Assembly: GCF_003194565.2 (NCBI RefSeq) | Contig: NZ_QICH01000002.1 | Span: 248,001 to 312,000 of the forward strand | DNA from: Kangiella spongicola | GTDB lineage: Bacteria > Pseudomonadota > Gammaproteobacteria > Enterobacterales > Kangiellaceae | Direction: 5' to 3' | Length of the DNA: 64,000 nucleotides | Shown: piece after piece, positions 44,669-53,851 of the stretch | Numbering within the stretch: position 1 is the stretch's first letter | Layout: every line of letters starts with the position of its first letter | Position numbers and translations under genes: made by a program | The notes under the pieces: model-generated | Seen by the model: only the letters and a program-made list of their open reading frames with translations | What the model was told of the DNA's origin: nothing | Databases searched by the model: none

Positions 44669-45835
44669 ATGGTTGATAGCAAAATTGCTAACGATCAGCT
44701 CGATGATAATTCGGCGGGGTTGATACTTTCTGGCGGTGGCGCCAGAGCGGCTTACCAGGCCGGCGTTTTAAAAGCAGTCAACCAGATACTAGGTAAACCC
44801 AAACGCTCCCCTTTCAAAATTATAACGGGAACTTCTGCAGGTGCCATTAACGCAGCAGCCATGGCGAGCAATAGCCACCAATTCGATTATGGCGCTAAGC
44901 GACTAGAGGAAATTTGGGCAAACTTCAGGCCAGAGCAAGTCTACGAAACAAGTCTTAGCACCCTCAGTAAAAACGCTTTTCGATGGTTGTGGAATATTTT
45001 TAGACCTAGCCATCACTTAAAGCAGCCCTTGTCTTTACTCGACAATACGCCTTTAAAAAAGCTATTAGAAAGCGTTATACGGTTCGATGATATTGAAAAA
45101 AACCACCAAGCAGGGCTGTTAAGAGCGGTTTGTACGACCTGTTATAACTACAACACTGGTAACTCTGTGAGCTTTTTTCAGGGACACCCTGACTTAATTG
45201 AGTGGAAGCGTTTTCGTCGTTACGGCCGAGTGAGCAAGCTTGGCGTAGAGCATCTTCTAGCCTCATCGGCGATTCCGATGGTATTCCCCTCGCAACAGAT
45301 TGGTGATGAGCACTTTGGTGATGGCTCACTGCGTTTCTTAACGCCATTAAGCCCCGCACTCCACCTTGGTGCAGATAAGTTGTTTGTGGTTACCGTTAAG
45401 CCATTGCGAGGCGAGCCTGAGCATAAAACCTCGATACCTACGGTTGGCGATATTGGTGGTCATTTATTCGATAGTGTATTTATCGACAGCTTAGAAAGCG
45501 ACATAGAGCGGCTGATGCGAGTCAACTCTTTAATGGCGCATATTCCTGAATCTGACATCGTTCGTGAACAACTGCCTTTAAAACAAGTCGACACTTTTAT
45601 CATTTCGCCTAGCATCGAGCCTGCTGAACTGGCTGGCCAATACTTTAAGAATTTGCCAAAAGGCTTACGCTTTTTCTTTAAACGCATAGGCGTTGATGGT
45701 GAGGATGGAAACGGAATTTTGAGCTACCTACTTTTCGACAAAGGTTTTACTCGCCACCTCATCGAGCTTGGCTATAATGACGCCATGAAGCAAGAAACGA
45801 ATATTAAAGCGTTTTTTAATACTAGCCAATCATGA
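44669..45835 (+). CDS. Patatin-like phospholipase
   Basis: 388 aa. Oxyanion-hole segment LILSGGGARAAYQAGVL, nucleophile elbow GTSAGAIN (serine), and catalytic aspartate in FGDGSLRF form the Ser-Asp dyad of patatin-like lipases (RssA/YjjU relatives). No signal peptide, so probably cytoplasmic or membrane-associated. Its stop overlaps the next start as ATGA, indicating translational coupling to the SAHH-like protein. Confidence 0.88.
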   Translation: MVDSKIANDQLDDNSAGLILSGGGARAAYQAGVLKAVNQILGKPKRSPFKIITGTSAGAINAAAMASNSHQFDYGAKRLEEIWANFRPEQVYETSLSTLSKNAFRWLWNIFRPSHHLKQPLSLLDNTPLKKLLESVIRFDDIEKNHQAGLLRAVCTTCYNYNTGNSVSFFQGHPDLIEWKRFRRYGRVSKLGVEHLLASSAIPMVFPSQQIGDEHFGDGSLRFLTPLSPALHLGADKLFVVTVKPLRGEPEHKTSIPTVGDIGGHLFDSVFIDSLESDIERLMRVNSLMAHIPESDIVREQLPLKQVDTFIISPSIEPAELAGQYFKNLPKGLRFFFKRIGVDGEDGNGILSYLLFDKGFTRHLIELGYNDAMKQETNIKAFFNTSQS

Positions 45836-46887
45836 ACAACTTCCAGTCTTTCTTTGAGCTTTACGACAAGCAGTCAGCCCCTTTTATGCACACAATGGTG
45901 CAGGACTATGCAAGCCGCAAACCCTTTGCCGGTATGACCATTGCGCACAATGTTCCCTTGACGCAAACAACTCTTCTGAAAATTGCCTGTCTTAAAGCAT
46001 CGGGCGCTACGGTTACCGTAACCAACCCCAGCTTTGTTAAGGAATCGGCACTGGCGATTGAAACCCTGACTTATGAAGGTGTTCAGTATAAACCCCTCGA
46101 TCAACTTGAAGGTTGTTTCGATTTCTTGTTGGACTGCGGTGCAGAGCTTATCAAAAGCTGCCAAGCCAATCGCGGCATCGTCGAGTTGACCCGAACCGGC
46201 GCCATGCATTATGAAAAATTACAAAGTTCGGAAGTTCCGATTATATCCGTGGATGATACCCGCCTTAAATCACTAGAGACCTGCTTAGGGACTGGTGAAG
46301 GTGTCTATCGTGCAATTACTGAGCTGCATGGGAAGCCTGACGCAGATACAAAAATTTTAATTTTCGGCTTTGGTAAAGTCGGCACTGGAATCGCTTACTA
46401 CTTTTCACAAAAGACACCCAATATCACTGTGGTCGATATGCTTCCTGAAAGGCTCGAGCAAATAAACTCCAGAGGTTATAAAGCTGTTTCAGCGGAGTTG
46501 CCACGACAGGTTGAAGCTGCGATTAAGAAAGCTGACATTATAATTACGGCAACAGGAATTAAGAACTTACTCAGTCTTAGTTATAAGAAAGAATGGTTTG
46601 GCAATAAAGTATTGGCTAACGCCGGCGCAGAAGATGAGTTTGGTTTTAACTTTAGCGATAGCGAGGTTTTAGCCAACAAAAAGCCCGTGAACTTTGCCTT
46701 ACAAGAACCGACTTTAATGCCTTTTTTAGATCCAATTTTCTATGCCCATAATTTAGCCATAGAAGATGCACTTCAGGATAAAACACCTGGTTTTAGACCT
46801 TTAAATAAAAAAGATGACCAAAGGATTGTGCAACAGTGGGCAAGGCTTCATGGTTGGGGTCTGGAAGAGCTAGATAAAACCTTTTAA
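45832..46887 (+). CDS. S-adenosylhomocysteine-hydrolase-like NAD-binding protein
   Basis: 351 aa. The fold order follows SAHH: N-terminal segment with HNVPLTQTTLLKIACLKASGATVTVT, LLDCGAEL, VELTRTGAMHYEKL (compare EETTTGVHRL), SVDDTRLKSLETCLGTGEGV (compare NDSVTKSKFDN), Rossmann motif IFGFGKVGTGIA, and ADIIITATG. The NIGHFD histidine segment is replaced by NAGAEDEFG and the family's C-terminal tail is absent. It is about 80 residues shorter than SAHH. A diverged paralogue; catalysis is uncertain. Overlaps the 3' end of tilS (convergent) by 18 nt. Confidence 0.65.
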   Translation: MNNFQSFFELYDKQSAPFMHTMVQDYASRKPFAGMTIAHNVPLTQTTLLKIACLKASGATVTVTNPSFVKESALAIETLTYEGVQYKPLDQLEGCFDFLLDCGAELIKSCQANRGIVELTRTGAMHYEKLQSSEVPIISVDDTRLKSLETCLGTGEGVYRAITELHGKPDADTKILIFGFGKVGTGIAYYFSQKTPNITVVDMLPERLEQINSRGYKAVSAELPRQVEAAIKKADIIITATGIKNLLSLSYKKEWFGNKVLANAGAEDEFGFNFSDSEVLANKKPVNFALQEPTLMPFLDPIFYAHNLAIEDALQDKTPGFRPLNKKDDQRIVQQWARLHGWGLEELDKTF

Positions 46888-48192
46888 GTGCTCTGAATAA
46901 ACCGCTCTTACTTCATCATTCAGTTTAATCAGAAGTAATTGTTCTCTTTGCCAAGCCGGGAACTTTTGTTCTTGTAAGTAGTTTTTTAGACTAGTACTTT
47001 GGCGTGCGTTCTTTTTTCTAAAGCGCTCACCACCACGGCGCAAACTTACTACAAGACTCTCCCCCATAAGCTCTGGGTAATGGGTCTTTAGCCACTCTGC
47101 TGTAATAGTGATGCCATCAGCTACTTGTAGATCTTTTTTACCGTTCCATGCCGTGTCTTGGAGCTTTTTATGATTACTCGAGCTATGATTACTCGAGCTA
47201 TGTTGAGGCAGCCAAACTAAATGATCTTGATGACGTCGAATACTACCTTGTTTAAATTCAATCATCGGTTGCGCATCAGTTTCCGCCTCTAACATCTGTG
47301 ACAAAAGCTGCTTTAACACTCTAACGCTTGGCATACCAAGTCCAAGCCTCTCAAACCAATAACGAATCAGGCTATTCTGGCGGACTTCTGACAATTTCCT
47401 TAACACTTCAACCGATAAACCTTTGCCTTCGGTATAGCAAGATTCCCAATCTTCCTGCGCCCGCTCCTCAACGATAGCTTGCGTATCCGCTTGTAGCTGA
47501 CTCACTCGTGAAAGCGTGGCTGTTAGCTGTGGCCACTCTTGCTCCAACAAAGGAATGACACGGTGTCTCACAAAGTTGCGACGGTGCTGAGTATCAAGGT
47601 TCGAAGGGTCGTCTACAAAGCTTAATTGATGCTCTTTGCAATACTCCAATACCTCAGCCTTAGAAACTGACAGTAGCGGTCGAGCGTGGTATCCCTCAGA
47701 AAATGAGGTGATGTGAGGCATAGCCGACAAACCTTTGGGCCCTGCGCCTCTAAAGAGTTGTAGTAATAAGGTTTCAGCTTGGTCGTCCTGATGATGTCCA
47801 GTTAATAAACATTGCCCACTATCAATAACTTCTGAAAACGCTTGATAACGCGCCTTGCGCGCTGAGTTTTCTAAACTCGCTGCTTTTTGATCAACCTCAA
47901 CGGCTATTACTTCAAAATCCACACCAAGCTCCTGACTCCAATTCTGACAGAAGTCAGCCCACTGATCAGACACAGCCTGTAGCTGGTGATTAACATAGAT
48001 CGCTTTTAATTTGTCTTTGGGGTATTGCGAAGAAATAGCGTGTAGCAAAACCACTGAGTCGGCGCCACCACTCAATGCGATGGTAAAGCTCTGACTGTGA
48101 TCAGTGTTCGGGGCTTTCGAGGAATTTTTTTGAGAAAAAAATTGAGCCAAAAACGTCGAAATAGCAACGCTTACTGGCTCTTGTTTAGACAT
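46870..48192 (-). CDS. tilS: tRNA(Ile)-lysidine synthetase
   Basis: Converts C34 to lysidine in the CAU anticodon of tRNA-Ile2. PP-loop ALSGGADSVVLLHAI at about residues 38-52, then GHHQDDQAETLLLQLFRGAGPKGL and the TilS substrate-binding domains; the C-terminal RRGGERFRKKNARQSTSLKNYLQEQKFPAWQRE is diagnostic. 440 aa, E. coli 432. Directly downstream of accA, the order found in many gammaproteobacteria. Confidence 0.95.
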   Translation of the reverse strand: MSKQEPVSVAISTFLAQFFSQKNSSKAPNTDHSQSFTIALSGGADSVVLLHAISSQYPKDKLKAIYVNHQLQAVSDQWADFCQNWSQELGVDFEVIAVEVDQKAASLENSARKARYQAFSEVIDSGQCLLTGHHQDDQAETLLLQLFRGAGPKGLSAMPHITSFSEGYHARPLLSVSKAEVLEYCKEHQLSFVDDPSNLDTQHRRNFVRHRVIPLLEQEWPQLTATLSRVSQLQADTQAIVEERAQEDWESCYTEGKGLSVEVLRKLSEVRQNSLIRYWFERLGLGMPSVRVLKQLLSQMLEAETDAQPMIEFKQGSIRRHQDHLVWLPQHSSSNHSSSNHKKLQDTAWNGKKDLQVADGITITAEWLKTHYPELMGESLVVSLRRGGERFRKKNARQSTSLKNYLQEQKFPAWQREQLLLIKLNDEVRAVYSEHLKGFI

Positions 48193-48210
48193 TGAGTGTG
48201 CGAGAGTTCA

Positions 48211-49170
48211 TTAGCTTTCGGCGACTTCACCGAAGCTCATAAACTTATCAAAACGCTGCTGTAACAAAGTCTCTCTGTCCAGTGCTTCAACACTTTCCAG
48301 GTCTTTGATTAACTGCGCTTTTAACGTTTTGCTCATATCAATATAGTTACGGTGCGCACCACCTAAAGGCTCTTTGATAATATTATCAATTAAGCCAAGC
48401 TCTTTAATACGGTCGGCGGTAATACCCATCGCTTCAGCAGCTTCCTCAGCTTTTTCAGCACTTTTCCAAAGAATTGACGCGCAACCTTCAGGAGAAATTA
48501 CCGAGTAAGTCGAGTACTCAAGCATATTCATTTTGTCGCCAACACCGATACCTAAAGCACCGCCAGAACCACCTTCACCAATGACGGTTACGATAATTGG
48601 AGTTTTCAATCGAGCAATCAATTTCAAGTTACGAGCAATCGCTTCACTCTGACCACGTTCTTCAGCACCGCGACCAGGGAATGCACCAGGAGTATCCACG
48701 AAGGTGAAAACTGGTAGGTCAAAGCGCTCCGCCATTTCCATCAAGCGTTTCGCTTTACGATAACCTTCTGGGCGAGACATACCAAAGTTATGCTTAATTT
48801 TAGCTTTGGTATCTCGACCTTTTTGATGTCCAATGACCATACATGGCTTGCCATCTAAACGCGCTAAACCACCAACGATTGAAGCATCATCGGCAAAAGC
48901 ACGGTCACCAGCCAACTCGTCAAAATCATCAAACACATGCTCAATATAGTCACGGGTATAAGGGCGCTGTGGATGACGGGCGAGTTGCGCCACTTGCCAT
49001 GCGGATAAGTCCGAAAAGATTTTATTGGTCAAATCTTTAGACTTCTTTTTTAAGCGATCAATTTCTTCGCTGATGTTAATTTCAGAATCTTCGCCTGTTA
49101 AGCGTAATTCATCAATCTGCGCCTCAAGCTCTGCAATCGGGCGTTCAAAATCCAAAAAGTTCAAACTCAT
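48211..49170 (-). CDS. accA: Acetyl-CoA carboxylase carboxyltransferase subunit alpha
   Basis: Alpha subunit of the carboxyltransferase that makes malonyl-CoA. Crotonase-like fold: [23 protein letters not shown] at the start, [56 protein letters not shown]. 319 aa equals E. coli. dnaE, its usual upstream neighbour, is 5.4 kb away because accessory genes are inserted. Confidence 0.97.
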   Translation of the reverse strand: MSLNFLDFERPIAELEAQIDELRLTGEDSEINISEEIDRLKKKSKDLTNKIFSDLSAWQVAQLARHPQRPYTRDYIEHVFDDFDELAGDRAFADDASIVGGLARLDGKPCMVIGHQKGRDTKAKIKHNFGMSRPEGYRKAKRLMEMAERFDLPVFTFVDTPGAFPGRGAEERGQSEAIARNLKLIARLKTPIIVTVIGEGGSGGALGIGVGDKMNMLEYSTYSVISPEGCASILWKSAEKAEEAAEAMGITADRIKELGLIDNIIKEPLGGAHRNYIDMSKTLKAQLIKDLESVEALDRETLLQQRFDKFMSFGEVAES

Positions 49171-49302
49171 GCCTATTCAACTGGTTATTTATGGCGTAAT
49201 TTCTCTATTCTAACCCAAAATCATAAGCTTATAAAAGGTAACTTTGCATACTCTATCAACTGGTCGGTACACTGTATTAAATTCGGGCAAACAGTTGTTT
49301 AA

Positions 49303-49956
49303 CTACTGGGCGTCAGTTTCTTCCGCAGGAGGCAAATAGCGGTAATGCCCTACTATTCGATAATCAAACAAGACATCTTCTAGCTTAGGGCCAAGCCCTA
49401 TGTTGTGCACAATCATGTAATTATCGCTCTTGGCAGACTTTTTATTGCTGACAATACCTATGTGTGGCAAGCCGCCCGCTAAGCGCCAGCTGACAATATC
49501 CCCTGGTAAATAATCTTTGGCATCATCCGTTATCGCTAAGGTTTGCCCATGACGCTCAAAAAAGCGTTCTAAGTTTGGTACTCTGCGATGGTCAATATTG
49601 GTATCAGGACGCTTTAACCCCCAGTTTTTAGGGTATTGCGCAAAATTAGCCTTCATATCCTCATGCACCAATTGTTGTAGATCTAAACCTAATTTCCGAT
49701 AACTACGTACGACGACATCAGTACAAACGCCAATATTTTCAGGTACATCCCCCATGGGGTAGTCAATTTTGCGATAAGAGCCTTCGTAGATAACGTGATG
49801 ATTAGTTCTATCCAGCGCGGCGCTAACCAAGTTTGCACTAGTTATTTCAGCTAGGTTGTCACTTGATTCTGACGCAGGCGTTTCAGTAAGTACGAAGCTT
49901 GAACTTAAAGCCAAAGAAAAGGTTAAAACTGATAGTTGCTTCCAAGTCATTATCAC
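49303..49956 (-). CDS. Secreted DUF1287 protein
   Basis: 217 aa with a Sec signal (LSVLTFSLALSSSFVLTETPASES). The rest matches DUF1287: YRKIDYPMGDVPENIGVCTDVVVRSYRKLGLDLQQLVHEDMKANF, YPKNWGLKRPDTNIDHRRVPNLERFF, GDIVSWRLAGGLPHIGIVSN, HNIGLGPKLED. The conserved Cys (CTDVVVR) and His (LPHIG) suggest an NlpC/P60-like peptidase fold, but activity is unproven. Start GTG at 49956 or ATG at 49950. Confidence 0.85.
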   Translation of the reverse strand: MIMTWKQLSVLTFSLALSSSFVLTETPASESSDNLAEITSANLVSAALDRTNHHVIYEGSYRKIDYPMGDVPENIGVCTDVVVRSYRKLGLDLQQLVHEDMKANFAQYPKNWGLKRPDTNIDHRRVPNLERFFERHGQTLAITDDAKDYLPGDIVSWRLAGGLPHIGIVSNKKSAKSDNYMIVHNIGLGPKLEDVLFDYRIVGHYRYLPPAEETDAQ

Positions 49957-50117
49957 AATATATATCCTTTGTTGTAATTTACTAATTCTTATTAATGTTA
50001 AAAACCATATACCAATTATGACTTTTCATTTGAAGACTGGTTCCCAATAAGCTTACCAACTAATATTTAGTTCCGATTTTGGCTAACCAGTTATCAAAAT
50101 AGTGATAGCATAAGGCC

Positions 50118-51515
50118 ATGAATGACCGCACACTTCCTACAACTGATAGTTACCAGAAGGCACGTTTAGCGCGCGATGCTCGCTATGACGGTAAATTCTT
50201 TGTGGCCGTAAAAACCACCAAAATTTATTGTCGCCCAATTTGTCCAGCAAACCCGCCTAAAGAAGATAATGTGCTTTATTACCCCAGCGCCGCCCAAGCT
50301 CAAGAGGCAGGCTTTCGCCCTTGTTTACGCTGTCGCCCGGAAACTGCACCGAACTCCTCTGCCTGGCTCGGCAGTGAAGCCATTTTGCGCAAAGCCATGC
50401 AACGTATTCAGTCCGGGGCTTTAAACACTCAGTCTATTGAGCAGTTCAGTGAATCACTGGGGATCAGCGATCGTTACTTACGGAAAATATTCCAACAACA
50501 TTTAGGCATGTCGCCACAAAGTTACGCCAATCATTTGCGCCTGATGTTAGCAAAACAGCTACTTCAACAAACGCAACTACCGATTACAGACATAGCGCTG
50601 AGTTCTGGCTTTAATAGCGTTCGGCGCTTTAATGATAGTTTCAAGAACACCATGAGACTTTCGCCTAGCGAACTTCGACAAAAATCCAGCAGTGATAGCG
50701 ATGAGTCTTTAACTATAGAGCTAAAACTGCATTACCGACCGCCTTATAACTGGTCACAAATGCAGCAGTTCCTCAAGCAGCGCGAACTGACGGCTATCGA
50801 AACAGTGACCGACAATAGTTACAGTCGAACCTTTACTTTAAATCAGACTAGTGGCTTCTTTTGCTCTACTCATGAGGCTCAGAAGCACCGTTTTCATGTC
50901 AGCATTGAGCTAAGCGATAACACACAGCTAATGCCGGTGATTGCAAAGATTAAAACTGTGCTCGACCTCGACAGCGACGTAATCACCATTGAGCAACACT
51001 TGGCAAAAGACACAAAACTCAAGTCCGCACTGACAAAAGGACTGCGTCTTCCGGCTTGCTGGAATACTTTTGATGCTGGAATAAAAGCTATTCTAGGGCA
51101 ACAAGTTTCGGTTAAGGCCGCCTATGGTCATGCTCAGCAACTTATCGAGCGTGTTGGCAGTCGCTACAACGAACGCTATCAATTATTCCCCACTCCGAAG
51201 CAAGTTATGCAAGCCGATCTTAGTTTTTTAAAGATGCCTCACAAGCGAAAACAAACCCTGACTGACTTTGCCGCTTGGTTCGTCGAGTCCGAACGGAGCC
51301 ATCAAAGCATCGATTTGGCTGATATTCTTGATATTAAAGGGATAGGGCCTTGGAGTTACGAATACATAAAGCTTCGCAGTGGCCAAGATAGCGACGCTTT
51401 CCCCGCCAAAGATTTAGGGGTGCTAAAAGCGCTTAAAGCCCACGATATAACTGAAACTGATCATTGGAGTCCATGGCGCAGTTATGCCACGCTCCACCTT
51501 TGGAACTCGCTATAA
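50118..51515 (+). CDS. alkA: Ada-N/AraC/AlkA fusion: methyl-responsive regulator and 3-methyladenine glycosylase
   Basis: 465 aa with three modules. Residues about 10-80 are the Ada N-terminal zinc domain with four cysteines (IYCRPICP; FRPCLRCRPE), which in Ada takes methyl groups from phosphotriesters. About 95-190 is an AraC-type helix-turn-helix (IEQFSESLGISDRYLRKIFQQHLGMSP; PITDIALSSGFNSVRRFNDSF). About 200-465 is AlkA: N-terminal domain, then HhH-GPD (FDAGIKAILGQQVSVKAA; DILDIKGIGPWSYEYIKLR) with catalytic Asp in FPAKDLGV. It is a regulator and repair enzyme in one chain. ogt follows 17 nt downstream. Confidence 0.93.
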   Translation: MNDRTLPTTDSYQKARLARDARYDGKFFVAVKTTKIYCRPICPANPPKEDNVLYYPSAAQAQEAGFRPCLRCRPETAPNSSAWLGSEAILRKAMQRIQSGALNTQSIEQFSESLGISDRYLRKIFQQHLGMSPQSYANHLRLMLAKQLLQQTQLPITDIALSSGFNSVRRFNDSFKNTMRLSPSELRQKSSSDSDESLTIELKLHYRPPYNWSQMQQFLKQRELTAIETVTDNSYSRTFTLNQTSGFFCSTHEAQKHRFHVSIELSDNTQLMPVIAKIKTVLDLDSDVITIEQHLAKDTKLKSALTKGLRLPACWNTFDAGIKAILGQQVSVKAAYGHAQQLIERVGSRYNERYQLFPTPKQVMQADLSFLKMPHKRKQTLTDFAAWFVESERSHQSIDLADILDIKGIGPWSYEYIKLRSGQDSDAFPAKDLGVLKALKAHDITETDHWSPWRSYATLHLWNSL

Positions 51516-51532
51516 AGAGTGATTTATATTCT

Positions 51533-52009
51533 ATGACCACTTACTGCCAACAGATGACATGCCCATTCGGTACTATCCACCTTTACGCCAGCGAGCAACA
51601 TTTAAAAGCATTGCTCTTTAAGCCATGGGCTAAAGTTCAAACTCACGAAGTAATAAACTCCTCAAATCCAGTTCTTGATATCACCATGTCACAGCTCGAA
51701 GAATATTTTCTAGGCACACGGCAAACCTTCGACATCCCTTTAGAGCCTAGTGGAACTGAGTTCCAACAAAAAGTGTGGCAGACGCTTCAAGGAATACCTT
51801 TTGGTGAAACTTGGAACTATGGCCAGCTGGCCGAAGCTATTGGCAATAAAAACGCCAGCCGAGCAGTAGGCGCAGCTAATGGCAAAAACCCCATATCCAT
51901 CATAGTACCCTGCCACCGCGTGATTGGTGCTAACGGAACGCTAACTGGGTATGCTGGCGGACTAACAGCCAAAGAGTGGTTACTCAAACACGAAGGCCGG
52001 AAGGGCTAA
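51533..52009 (+). CDS. ogt: Methylated-DNA-[protein]-cysteine S-methyltransferase
   Basis: Suicide repair enzyme removing alkyl groups from O6-alkylguanine. Catalytic IIVPCHRVIGANGTLTGYAGG with the acceptor cysteine in PCHR; DNA-binding helix region WQTLQGIPFGETWNYGQLAEAIGNKNASRAVGAANG. The ATG at 51533 gives 158 aa, in line with Ogt/MGMT; the frame is open further upstream into alkA but that extension is not needed. Co-transcribed with the alkA fusion. Confidence 0.94.
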   Translation: MTTYCQQMTCPFGTIHLYASEQHLKALLFKPWAKVQTHEVINSSNPVLDITMSQLEEYFLGTRQTFDIPLEPSGTEFQQKVWQTLQGIPFGETWNYGQLAEAIGNKNASRAVGAANGKNPISIIVPCHRVIGANGTLTGYAGGLTAKEWLLKHEGRKG

Positions 52010-52222
52010 AATACGAGGTTTTCGAATTAGCTAAGGTCAGTGTAGAGGCCCATTCACCCCAATAAATTATCATTGTAGATGATGGGGTATGGCTCACGTG
52101 TTGTCTAATCTAGACTATACAATTGACAACCCAGTGACAATACAGCAAACAAATTCTTTAGTACATCATTCGAGAGCGTGATCGTTTTATATGTTTAATA
52201 AACAATACCCACATCCTTTTTC

Positions 52223-53389
52223 TCAATAACAAGTCGTTATACCATAGTTGCTATAGCAAGATATTCGGTTATTTCTTTCCGCTGCACGCGCTTGCCTCTC
52301 TGCAGCTTGAGCCATTCGTTTTTGATAGTGCAATTGCTCTTGAATTTTTCGTTGCTCTGATTGTGTACGTGCTACTTCTTTAAATTTTTCCAATTTTTCA
52401 TTATATTCTTTTTTAGCAATCTTAAAAGAGTCTTGAAACTGATTACGCCACACACATATTTTATTTGAAATACCTTTATCAAGCCCAGTGATTTTGTGCT
52501 TACCATTACATGCAAGATATAAATACTCTCTTTCCATCTTTTTTGCTCTTTCGATATTGCTAGAAGCGACTCTTAGCATTTCTTTCGTTTCTTTTAGCTT
52601 TTCCATGATTAGTGACAAATACTCTGGAGGCAACTTAACTGTCTCATATCCACCTTCACTTAACCTAAAGTGACGAACCACACCCGCAACCGAGGAGGCT
52701 ATAACATATCCCACAGCTTTCATTGTTTTACTATCTAAAGTATCATATATAGAAATTGGGTAATTTGGGTCATTGATAACTGCCAATTCCTCTGTTTCCT
52801 GATATCTATATACAACACTATTACTTTTGTTAAACGTTGTCCTTCTAAAGCTAAATGGATTCCAGTTCATAGCATACAAAGAGTTAGCATTCTTTATATA
52901 GCCTAAGCTGTAGTTAATGCTAAAATTGCCAGGCTGATCATTAATTTCTTCTAAAAAATATGATTGTGTATCCTTTTGTTCTCTATAACTATAGGATACT
53001 TTTTTATGAACAAAATCATATGTCACCGCAGGCGACATCTCTAATTTCCCATCTTCTTTATAGATAGTAATTTCTTCCACATGGTGTGTATCTGAAATAG
53101 CGATGTCTCTTCCCAACCCATACGCGTAACCATTTTTACATTGACCATCCCAATAAGAGCGAAAATTCCTTCTATTAAGCTGTTCTTGAGTGGTTGGTAA
53201 CTTACACGGAATCAACTTGTTAACTGGCTGAGTATATAAAGGTAGCTGTTTTTTTTGATGGTTAGTTTTTAGCCTTTCCTGCGCTTGGATAAATGAAAGG
53301 GCTTCATCTGGTGGTATTGATGGTGTTGTTGTACAACCTGAAAGCATTGTAATTATAAGTGCAACTGTTGCAATGCAAGTAATTTTCAT
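52223..53389 (-). CDS. Lipoprotein of unknown function with coiled-coil tail
   Basis: 388 aa. Lipobox LSGC (Cys near residue 19). A MORN-like segment (YWDGQCKNGYAYGLGRDIAI) is followed by a Tyr/Asn-rich beta region, then a charged helical stretch from about residue 255 and an Arg/Gln/Ala coiled coil (EQLHYQKRMAQAAERQARAAERNN) ending in a Cys-containing tail (ISCYSNYGITTCY). No family recognised. The gene is visibly more AT-rich than its neighbours, suggesting acquisition. Confidence 0.7.
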   Translation of the reverse strand: MKITCIATVALIITMLSGCTTTPSIPPDEALSFIQAQERLKTNHQKKQLPLYTQPVNKLIPCKLPTTQEQLNRRNFRSYWDGQCKNGYAYGLGRDIAISDTHHVEEITIYKEDGKLEMSPAVTYDFVHKKVSYSYREQKDTQSYFLEEINDQPGNFSINYSLGYIKNANSLYAMNWNPFSFRRTTFNKSNSVVYRYQETEELAVINDPNYPISIYDTLDSKTMKAVGYVIASSVAGVVRHFRLSEGGYETVKLPPEYLSLIMEKLKETKEMLRVASSNIERAKKMEREYLYLACNGKHKITGLDKGISNKICVWRNQFQDSFKIAKKEYNEKLEKFKEVARTQSEQRKIQEQLHYQKRMAQAAERQARAAERNNRISCYSNYGITTCY

Positions 53390-53650
53390 AGTTATCCCTG
53401 TTAACGGTTTTCTTTCCTGAGTCTAGCTAGCTCAAAAATTTAACTTTAAACATACATATTAAGCATATACATTACTTTATAATTATTGACTTTTAATGGC
53501 AAGCTTGATTTTTTTGTGGCTGTACTGTATTTATTTACACATCAAAATACTTCTTTTAACCGTCTATTTACTAATAATATCTACAGAGTTTAGTATAGGG
53601 TGTGTCACACCCGATATTCATAGACTCTATTTAACAATACAATGAAGCCC
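53390..53650. other. Intergenic, nothing recognised
   Basis: AT-rich sequence upstream of the lipoprotein gene. I see no ORF, strong hairpin or repeat here; the adjacent stretch from 53651 is the alkA remnant. Confidence 0.5.
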
Positions 53651-53810
53651 AGAAAAACTAGTTTTATGTCAGCACTGGACTTAGCAATGACGCACAGCCA
53701 ATGCCAGTTATCTCGCGAACATAATAGCCAAGCTTGATTTTAAAAAAGCCTAACAAACGTAAACAAACCCTGACTAATTTTGCCGCTTAGCTTGTCAAGT
53801 TCAACATATA
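53651..53810 (+). pseudogene. Decayed fragment of the alkA-type gene
   Basis: Two blocks resemble the intact alkA fusion at 50118-51515. About 53651-53710 (ATGTCAGCACTGGACTTAGC; CACAGCCAATGCCAGTTAT) matches 50881-50943. About 53730-53803 matches about 51211-51292, including AAACAAACCCTGACT and TTTGCCGCTT shared exactly. The roughly 270 nt between the blocks in the intact gene are missing. The second block translates as NKRKQTLTNFAA then a stop, against HKRKQTLTDFAAWFV. It is a non-functional duplicate. Confidence 0.75.
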
Positions 53811-53851
53811 ATATATCTTCCTCCAGAAGAGTTTAAGGCAGATTAATATCC

